This document shows, in pieces, positions 57,901-64,000 of a stretch of DNA of 64,000 bases. Positions within the stretch are counted from its first letter, which is position 1; every line of letters starts with the position of its first letter. The stretch lies in contig LSRY02000029.1 of assembly GCA_001643675.2 (NCBI GenBank), positions 248,001 to 312,000 of the forward strand, read 5' to 3'. Position numbers and translations under genes: made by a program. The stretch comes from Monocercomonoides exilis (lineage: Eukaryota; Preaxostyla; Oxymonadida; Polymastigidae). The notes beneath the pieces are model-generated. The model had not been told where the DNA came from. It worked only from the letters and a program-made list of their open reading frames with translations, and did no database searches.

Positions 57901-60900
57901 TTCCTCTTCGTCACTTTCCTCCCCTCCATGCCTCTCCACCTTCTGTGAAATAACTCCACCCCTCTTTCTTCTCTCCCTTTCCACTTTCTCAACCTCTTCC
58001 TCTGCCTTTTCCTCGTTCGATATTCCCAATTGAATGCCCGCCCATCTCCTCAAACTGTGCTTTGCTATCCATTCACACCTCCTTCGCATTTTGGATGGCC
58101 ACATCGCATCGTCCTTTCCAGTGCGCCCGCGGCTGGCGAGCGCTGCTGCTTCGTATTCTTCATCTTCTGACAAAGTTGAAGAAGAATAAGAAGAAGAATA
58201 AGAAGATGATGATGAATTAAGATCATCAGATTCTGAAAGCGCAGATTCTTCTCTTTCATCCTCTTCTTCTTCCCCTCTTCTCTTTCTAAACGAACTCTTT
58301 CTCTCTTTCCTTTCCTTCTGTTTGCTGCTCACAAGCCTCGTATTCGTCTGTGAATCGCTCCATCTAATGCCTTCCTCTGCCCAAAGCACAGACTCCCTCC
58401 AAATCCCATCGAATTGCCTCCTTTCTGTCTTGTTCTGTCCCCAAAACAGGGCAAATGGAGTAACATCAGAAGAAGAAGAAGAAGAAGAAGAAGAAGCAGA
58501 AGATGTTGAACCACCTTCATTTGATAGATTCTGAAGAGACAAAGAAGAAGAAGAAGAAGAAGATAAAGAAGAAATAGAAGAGCCCATCCCCAGATCTGTC
58601 AGTCTTGGCCCTTTATCAACAAGTCTCAGAGAAAGAGTCTGGTGGAGCAAGACTCCCACACGCACAGGGAGGAAAGGCTGTGGAGTGGATGTGACTCTTC
58701 CACTGCTATTGCTATTTCTGCTTCCACTGCCCTTTTCTTTGACACTTCCATTGCCCCTTCCATTGTCACTTCCATTGTCACTTCGGTTGAGGAAAAGAAG
58801 ATCGTCTGGAATGAGAGGGAGAGGCGAGGTGTTCAGAGGAAGAGAGACAGAACGGTGCTGCTGGGTGGAGTCGGCGTTGAAAGCGGAGAAGGAAATCGTT
58901 TGGCGGATGGAGTGGCGAGAGAGATGAAGAGGCTGTTTGGATGAAGAGACAGATTTTGGATGGGAAGAGAAAGAGATGTTTGATTTTGATTTTTCTCTTT
59001 CTTCTCCTTCTCCTTCTCTTTCTTCTTCTTCTCCATCAACATTATCATCAACTCCATAGTTCTCTTCCATCTCCTTTGCCTGCTGTGAACCAGAATGCAT
59101 CAGTCTTTCACAGACTTCGAGGCTTTCGAAGTCATATTCCACTTGCGTTCTTACAATTTCTCTGATTTCTTTTCCTTTCGCTTTTCCTTTTCCTTTTCCT
59201 TTTTCTTTCCCTTTCTCCCCTTTCATAGTTTTGTTGGCTTTTCCTTGCTTCTTCCCCTTCATGTTCTTCTTCCCTTTCCTCTTATTTCCTTCTTCTTCTT
59301 CTTCTTCTTCTTCTTCACTATCTTCTCCTTCCCCTTCTTCCTCTCCTCCTTCTTCTCCTTCCTCCCTCACAACATGACTCACCATCGTCGGCAGCGGGTG
59401 TGGCAGTGGAGACACAGCCACTCGCACCAGATGTGCTCGTGTCCCCAGCGAAAGACACAGAATTCTCTCCAAAACAGACGCCATTGCTGACACAAGAGCA
59501 GAAGGATCACAGAGAAGAGTCAAGAAAGAGGAGGAAACGTCGCTTTCGAAGGAGGAAGAGGGTGAGGAAGAAGAAGAAGAAGTTGGTTGATCGTTTGCTT
59601 TTTCTTCTTCATCTTCCTCTTCTTTGTCGCTTTCTTCTTCCATTTCATTTGTTTTTCTTCCTCTCCTTCTTCCTTCTCCGCTCTTCTTCTTCATTTTTCT
59701 TTCTCTGCGCCTTATCAATGCCTCAATCATCACATACACCACTTTTCTTAGCATTGGTGGCAGTAAAAACGACAAAAGTTGTTCAGCAGATTTTGGCAAA
59801 GCAAAAGAAAACGAAGAAGAAGAATTCGAAGAAGAAGAAGAAGAAGAAATTGAAGGAATAGAAGGAAGATTCTGTGTGATTGTTGAAGCGATGCGAAAGA
59901 GAAGCACAGGAAGTGAAGGGACGGAGGGAAAGAACAAGGAGAAATCGTATTTCTCCGAAAAGGAGCAGATTGGAGTGATGGAAGTGGAAAGAGGGGAGAG
60001 GAAAGAGAGAAGAGAAGAAAGAGAAGAAGAAGAAGAACGAGAGAATAAGAAATTCACAGGAGAACAAGACACACCCAGCGGCGGAAGAAGAAACAGGCGG
60101 CGAAGCTGGATGTTTGGAAGAGAACCAGAAAAAGTCGTTTTTGGGGCTCTTCGAATAATCTCTTTTCTGCCATTTTGAGTTATTTTGTTGCTATTTTTGC
60201 TATTTTGGCTTTTCTTCTGTTTTTGAGGCTTTGCTGTTTCTTGTTTTCTGTGTGCGATTGCAGTTGATTTAGCTTTGGATCTGCTGTCAGAACCTTCCAT
60301 TTCCTGTGAGCTTTCATTCTTTTCATCTTCTTCATCTTCTTCTTCTTCTCCCTCATTTTCTTCCTCATCATCGTCATCATCGTCGTCTTCCTCCTCTTCT
60401 TCCTCATTATCAAACTGTCCCATTATATCTGCGTCATCCTCTGCTTCTCTTCCACTCATCCACCCTCCATTTCTAGATTCATCATCATCATCTTCATCAT
60501 CATCATCTCCTCTTTTGCTCTGTGCCATCACAATATCCACCTTCTTCTTCGCTTTCGCCCTCCCATTTTCTCCTTGCTCCATCTCCGTCTTCAGCGTCAT
60601 CTCCATCATCCCCCTCTCCCCTTCTTCTTCTCCTTCTCTTCTTCCTTTAGAGGCAGAAGAAGAGGCAGCAGTAACACTTGCACTCCCACCTTTCCCTTTC
60701 CCTTTCCCTTTCGCCCCGACCTCATTCAGATGCGCCTGGTACACCTGCCCCAGCTGTGCCATCATTTCTGTCCGCTTCATCTCCTCCAGCGTCTTCTGCG
60801 CATGGAAGCTCAGCTCAGCCCAGCTGTTCCTCGACATGTGGCCCGCCACGTTGAAGTGGTGGCTCAGATCCACAATGACCACAGGGTATGCGGAAAAGTA

Positions 60901-62460
60901 CTCGCTATACGAAGGAAAGGGAGCTGGGTATGAGGAAGAAGAGGAAGAAGAGGGATAAGAAGAAGAAGGCAAAGAAGATGTATCTTTTGAATAGAAATAA
61001 GCTCCGTGAGTTAAAATGGGGGCATATGCGAGGAAGACAAGCCCTGCACGGAACGCCTGCATTTCATCCATCTGCGGGACGATCTGCAGAAGAACTGAAG
61101 AATACAGTGCAGATGATGATGATGATGATGATTGTGATAGCTTCTCTCTTTCGCTCTCCTTTGCTGTGGAGGAGACAGAAAAGCCGTTGTTTGGGCAAGA
61201 CTCCATCCCAGGCGGTGTTGCTCCATTGAACAACTCACCAAATCCTCTTCTCTGTGTCCGTTTCTGCGCTTCCTTCGTATTCGAGAGGGCAAACGGCTTC
61301 TTTGCGAACTGGTCGATGAAGTGCGGCTGGGATAAGCAGGCAAGCAGCACGTCCCACACAAAGCCCGAGACGCTGTCACGTTGATTGAGCAGTCCCCTCT
61401 GCCTTGCCCACACACGAAACAAAGTCCCGGCCTTCCGCATGCACTCACAGCGACGCGCGCTGCTTGATATAAAAGCAGACAGCGGCTGCAGAGCGACCAT
61501 CTGTGCAGCTGCGTTCGCTAAGTGTGGTGTTGGCATGTAGTTATCTTGATTAGATGATGATGAATCGGAAGATTCGTCGCTGTTGTCGGATTTGTCATTC
61601 AAAGACGATGAAGAAGATGCGAATTGAGTGAGATCAACGCCTAGTAGAGACCCCATTGCTTTGCTAATTTTGCTGTCTTTGATATCTTCTGGGTACAAGT
61701 GAGCTTGAGAAGGAAGAAGTCTTGTTGGTCTGATGATATTGAAGAATTTTTCTGAGTTGATGAATGGATGCAGTTTAATGATAGGAACATCTTGTTGAGA
61801 ATGTTTACGAGATGAATTGTTTTGAATTTTTTCAATCGGTTGTAAAACGATAAATGGCATTTCAGCTCTGCCATTCCAATAGTCTATCTGTAATTGATGT
61901 GTCTTCGAAAAGGGAAAAACATCATCAGGATCATCTTGAAAAAGCTGTTGCAAATGTGCAACAATTTCTCTTAAAAATAGTGTTCGCTTTGAAAGCAGTT
62001 TTCCATGACGAATATCAGAAGCACTAATCGATTGATGTGAAATCTCGAGACCAACATCCACATTCAACGAATTCCGAGTTCCAGTTCCGATACCCCAACT
62101 TCCTATTAATTTCAATGACTGGGGGCGCTTGAAATTAAGTCTAGTATTTTCATTAAGCAAGGGAAGAGATATGAAATTATGAGTAGATATCGTCACCTTT
62201 AAATCATAGATATTAATATTATGATATAATACATTAAAGAATAGAAATAAAAAGAACAGCGTCCAACCAATAAAATTTAAATATAGCACGATAAAACAAT
62301 AAAAGCTGAACGAAACCTCTTTTTCATTCATGGAAGCAAAGCACATTTGCAACTTTCTAAGATTTTCTTTCATTTCTTCTGTTGGCTCAGATGGAGAGAC
62401 TTGCGTCAAAAGAAGTGATAACTCTTGATTGAACACTTTTGTTTCATGAGTTAAAGCCAT
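54985..62460 (-). CDS. NOL6: NOL6/Utp22 (Nrap) small-subunit processome protein
   Basis: Nucleolar factor of 18S rRNA maturation; Utp22 is part of the UtpC complex of the 90S pre-ribosome. The model is complement(join(54985..62196, 62317..62460)). The 120-nt in-frame intron begins GTTTCG and ends TTTAAAG, and otherwise would insert a false membrane segment. The product has 2,451 residues, about twice the usual 1,100-1,200 because of Ser, Asp/Glu and Lys insertions. Nrap landmarks appear in order: GSWGIGTGTRN...NVDVGLEI (nucleotidyltransferase-like fold), KLHPF...RLLP, LFRVWARQRGL, ESVLWAEEGIRW, LKILSVHPLHSAI, DYVDFARGGFVFR, FRCWLSAHRL and a C-terminal FGDSVGLIWRNEKL. It ends at TAA where the family ends. 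Its start is 62 bp from the divergent VPS16 start. Confidence 0.9.
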   Translation of the reverse strand: MALTHETKVFNQELSLLLTQVSPSEPTEEMKENLRKLQMCFASMNEKEVSFSFYCFIVLYLNFIGWTLFFLFLFFNVLYHNINIYDLKVTISTHNFISLPLLNENTRLNFKRPQSLKLIGSWGIGTGTRNSLNVDVGLEISHQSISASDIRHGKLLSKRTLFLREIVAHLQQLFQDDPDDVFPFSKTHQLQIDYWNGRAEMPFIVLQPIEKIQNNSSRKHSQQDVPIIKLHPFINSEKFFNIIRPTRLLPSQAHLYPEDIKDSKISKAMGSLLGVDLTQFASSSSSLNDKSDNSDESSDSSSSNQDNYMPTPHLANAAAQMVALQPLSAFISSSARRCECMRKAGTLFRVWARQRGLLNQRDSVSGFVWDVLLACLSQPHFIDQFAKKPFALSNTKEAQKRTQRRGFGELFNGATPPGMESCPNNGFSVSSTAKESEREKLSQSSSSSSSALYSSVLLQIVPQMDEMQAFRAGLVFLAYAPILTHGAYFYSKDTSSLPSSSYPSSSSSSSYPAPFPSYSEYFSAYPVVIVDLSHHFNVAGHMSRNSWAELSFHAQKTLEEMKRTEMMAQLGQVYQAHLNEVGAKGKGKGKGGSASVTAASSSASKGRREGEEEGERGMMEMTLKTEMEQGENGRAKAKKKVDIVMAQSKRGDDDDEDDDDESRNGGWMSGREAEDDADIMGQFDNEEEEEEDDDDDDDEEENEGEEEEDEEDEKNESSQEMEGSDSRSKAKSTAIAHRKQETAKPQKQKKSQNSKNSNKITQNGRKEIIRRAPKTTFSGSLPNIQLRRLFLLPPLGVSCSPVNFLFSRSSSSSLSSLLSFLSPLSTSITPICSFSEKYDFSLFFPSVPSLPVLLFRIASTITQNLPSIPSISSSSSSSNSSSSFSFALPKSAEQLLSFLLPPMLRKVVYVMIEALIRRRERKMKKKSGEGRRRGRKTNEMEEESDKEEEDEEEKANDQPTSSSSSSPSSSFESDVSSSFLTLLCDPSALVSAMASVLERILCLSLGTRAHLVRVAVSPLPHPLPTMVSHVVREEGEEGGEEEGEGEDSEEEEEEEEEGNKRKGKKNMKGKKQGKANKTMKGEKGKEKGKGKGKAKGKEIREIVRTQVEYDFESLEVCERLMHSGSQQAKEMEENYGVDDNVDGEEEEREGEGEEREKSKSNISFSSHPKSVSSSKQPLHLSRHSIRQTISFSAFNADSTQQHRSVSLPLNTSPLPLIPDDLLFLNRSDNGSDNGRGNGSVKEKGSGSRNSNSSGRVTSTPQPFLPVRVGVLLHQTLSLRLVDKGPRLTDLGMGSSISSLSSSSSSSLSLQNLSNEGGSTSSASSSSSSSSSDVTPFALFWGQNKTERRQFDGIWRESVLWAEEGIRWSDSQTNTRLVSSKQKERKERKSSFRKRRGEEEEDEREESALSESDDLNSSSSSYSSSYSSSTLSEDEEYEAAALASRGRTGKDDAMWPSKMRRRCEWIAKHSLRRWAGIQLGISNEEKAEEEVEKVERERRKRGGVISQKVERHGGEESDEEEEEEEEEENDDDNGKDSKLVPMKRSMKKWQTEKGGEKRKTSEVTTLKVLPHSSSSSSSSSSVSHPVPRICFSASEAASRISRVIEHPFTTPLIVTAFNTLAADLKNLDVIPLKILSVHPLHSAIYGCDPFPARPHPFANAPTSMVASSSSSSSFSSTSSLALPDDILSPKQSLYVPVLPIMLKTERSARWPASHRALSLMRSLMLLRIAQRVAAKYPTVLLTAQNKQGSLGDGSAGSSFQSEILNSSSSSSSSSSSSSILPHNATLIRLTPDYVDFARGGFVFRAMLIPDEEVKLVASETSLATRIAVHALSNISTVARQQKRGKKEREGKGKEKKQENKQRDAIAKPLFSEFQRRVFLPSSSNRQQAEALEAVLTAARRYRHLCQLQFTSYFLPRHSEFIRAIAAAHPAYAPSLALFRCWLSAHRLSTSVSAQLAELLVAVCFDQPHHNITPASPVAGLLRVLHLLATLQPDTTPLVAYGASLDVALASASRTLLELSSSSSSSSSSSSYASAAYSPVLLANSQDIRLCSTTSLASAFSHFCKLRSSGIEESCLAAGLPLSLLSSSAPSPSPFSPFPLLSIPDNESSSSSSSPSDQPTNRLHPSVLLYFKTPIAAISGLAGDIPPPLFIAVPHDLSGIGWQKGNPTTLTTPALNTMILLAQASYAKLVQAVNGIAPAAALLSEERARKSKKLECKAMKVLLKTRSASRKAGLSCPNGKQPLPVMRVTHATQAHLLSSPSSLFQSAFLSSPFVYDALVILHKEALPRNHAMSNSPLSFSSLPMQQLENTLIRLGVLRQAQPLAAVMSMERPPFRILLPPRPPSVSLVSSVFCQSRFKNLTLPVATASSTAISASIKQALVKHKAQESAVVKKRQLAKQHRQLQFETLAIGFDPLPLFLRDVEKNLGQFLQFYAGEFGDSVGLIWRNEKLLDNRKIEGMKKNDILQKEKMNLLQKIFSIGEDVIEAIIIFQKS

Positions 62461-62522
62461 TTTGTATTTAGATCAAAACCACAGTAAAAAGTTCAAAATA
62501 AAATGTTATAGTCAAGGATCAG
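62461..62522. promoter_or_regulatory. 62-bp bidirectional promoter between NOL6 and VPS16
   Basis: The two start codons (62458-62460 minus and 62523-62525 plus) are separated by only 62 AT-rich bases, so transcripts must have very short leaders or overlap. No TATA consensus is convincing. Confidence 0.5.
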
Positions 62523-64000
62523 ATGGATAGCTTTACAACAGATTTTCAGCTTGATCGTTACCAATTTCAGCAACGCGGTCCCACTCCTGTACACTACACA
62601 TCAAAAGATCCAGCTGAGTACGAAGTAAAAAGTTGTCCTGCTGCAGGATGCTACACTGTTCGAAAAGCATGGACAATGTTTGACCCAGAACTCCCACATA
62701 CATTGAAAACTTTCACTGGATCGGGGCAACGAATTGGAAAAATTACGACTCGTGGAACTGTTTGCACCTATTGGATTTTTAAAATTTGGATGATAATTAT
62801 ATTTTTCTTAACAATAATTTAGTGGTCAAAACTTATCCAGTATGGATGGACAGAAGATGAAAAATTGATTGTCATATTCACGTTTGCATTACAAATTAAA
62901 TCTCAATTAAATCCATTTGTTATTCACAATATTTTTGAAGGGATGGAACAATTCATGTTTATGATGCTTGCTGCAATATAATTCGCGAAGTTACAACGAC
63001 ATGGGTTTGCTTCATTTTTTAGGCAATGTTCGAATATTTTATGTTTAATGCAGATGTTTTCACAAGATAAAAAAGAGGAAGAGGTTGAACTTCCTGGATT
63101 GCCTCAGATTATTCTTGGAGGTGCAGATGGAGAAGAAGTTAGAATTTTTTTTGTTTTCCAAAAATTAAAATTGCATTTCTTTGTTCAGTATGTAGTGGCA
63201 GCGGAGGTTTTTTCGCATGGGGTGATTTTGCTTTCAAATTTGGGAGGTATTTATGTTGCAGAAAATTTGGAAGGTTATGGTACACCTATAATGAGAGGAA
63301 AATACGGTATGTACTTCCTTTATTTTTTTTTAGTGTTAACGGAACATTTCAATTGCTTTTAGACAATCCTGATAATTGGTCAAGTTTGTTTGTCACAGAC
63401 GGAGATGATGCTCAAGAAACTGTTGTACTTTTTGTTGGAGGAAACGACGGCTCAATTGTGATGTACAGTTTTCTTAGCAACAACGCTGATGAAGGAAAAA
63501 AAGAAATTATTGTTTGCAAAATTATTTTACTCAGTTTTTTTTAAATGAACAAAAATGCTATGAAACTGAAAACGAAATAACAAAAATTCTTTTCTTTTCT
63601 TTTCTTTTCTTTTCTTTTCTTTTCTTTTCTTTTCTTTTCTTTTCTTTTCTTTAACTTTTCTTTTCAACAATGTCAGACATTCACTCGAAGCAGCGGCACA
63701 CCTCTTGGAGCAGTGAAGAACATTGCGCTTTCTTCTGACAAAAAAATGTGCGCTGTTCAATTTGATGATGGATCAATTGTATGGAATCTCTTTTTTTTTC
63801 TTTTTGAATATTTATTTTTTATTTATTTAAATTTTTGTTTTGATTATAAATGACTTTTTAACTTTCTTTCAACGCATTACTTCAAACTGCCTATTTGAAA
63901 CATTCACTTTGATTCTTCATCTTAATTTCGTCTTTATAAATTAAATAATTCTCATTTAATAATTATAATAATTGTTATTATTATACCAATAATTTCCACC
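62523..64000 (+). CDS. VPS16: VPS16, HOPS/CORVET subunit, N-terminal part (cut by window end)
   Basis: Core subunit of the HOPS and CORVET endolysosomal tethers. Seven exons can be placed: 62523..62759, 62823..62881, 62941..63004, 63054..63137, 63189..63306, 63363..63511 and 63677..63778. The introns are 49-165 nt and begin GTTTG, GTTAG or GTATG; the next one runs past the window. Joined, the protein has the VPS16 N-terminal beta-propeller order: LIQYGWTEDEKLIVI, FTDGTIHVYDACCNIIREV, VVAAEVFSHGVILLSNLGG, NWSSLFVTDGDDAQETVV, GAVKNIALSSDKKMCAVQF. These align with the GWSAEEELLCV, EDGAVLVYG and FHTEFGSGVAIL positions of known VPS16. The exact third intron (63005-63053) has an alternative acceptor at 63022. 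Confidence 0.8.
63588..63652. repeat. (TTTTC)n microsatellite inside a VPS16 intron
   Basis: About thirteen TTTTC units within intron 6 (63512-63676). Confidence 0.92.

Noticed and set aside
1-64000. CRISPR arrays, operons or bacterial ribosome binding sites
   Set aside because: No evenly spaced identical repeats with unique spacers. Introns, tRNA layout and gene families show a eukaryotic genome.

Overview
The window is nuclear DNA of a microbial eukaryote. Its genes carry short spliceosomal introns (44-120 nt where homology fixes the ends) with donors such as GTTTG, GTATG and GTTAG. It also has pol III tRNA genes, very long serine-rich, acidic and coiled low-complexity inserts inside otherwise conserved proteins, GC-richer exons in strongly AT-rich intergenic DNA, and one giant beta-helix surface protein with a transmembrane segment and a C-terminal pseudokinase. 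That last architecture, together with the intron style, suggests a metamonad of the oxymonad/Preaxostyla type. This placement is inference, not proof.

Left part (1-11,100): the 3' portion of a long unrecognised nuclear-looking protein; a divergent pair, MCM8 (minus) and SYS1 (plus), whose intron-exon structures can be rebuilt from conserved motifs; tRNA-Ile(AAT) and tRNA-Ser(GCT); and a 252-bp inverted-repeat element with a perfect 8-bp target duplication and telomere-like CCCTAA motifs inside.

Middle left (11,100-23,000): AT-rich repeats, coding fragments, an unresolved multi-exon minus-strand gene, and a long serine-rich minus-strand gene with weak resemblance to the B box of retinoblastoma-family pocket proteins. 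Upstream of it lies a fragment of a beta-helix surface protein gene.

Centre (23,490-29,980): the most interesting object, a 6.5-kb transposon bounded by perfect 607-bp inverted repeats. Each repeat holds two 117-bp palindromic-ended units facing each other. Its three-exon gene encodes a protein in which a ubiquitin-specific protease (C19) domain sits in front of a DDE-type transposase core. Directly after the stop codon is a compact GC-rich segment that can fold into a pseudoknotted RNA with a UUCG-capped hairpin.

Centre right (30,000-44,500): mostly decayed coding remnants, an unresolved coiled-coil gene or relic (about 36.8-39.7 kb), and a cluster of small inverted-repeat elements of at least four families, including a second copy of the 252-bp element and a 574-bp foldback.

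Right part (44,500-64,000): the 2,610-residue beta-helix receptor pseudokinase; an intron-containing relic; a telomere-motif foldback; tRNA-Glu(CTC); and a divergent pair with starts 62 bp apart, NOL6/Utp22 (ribosome small-subunit processome, minus) and VPS16 (HOPS/CORVET tethering, plus, cut by the window end). The housekeeping genes (MCM8, SYS1, NOL6, VPS16) are unrelated in function. The mobile elements lie mainly in the gene-poor DNA between them.
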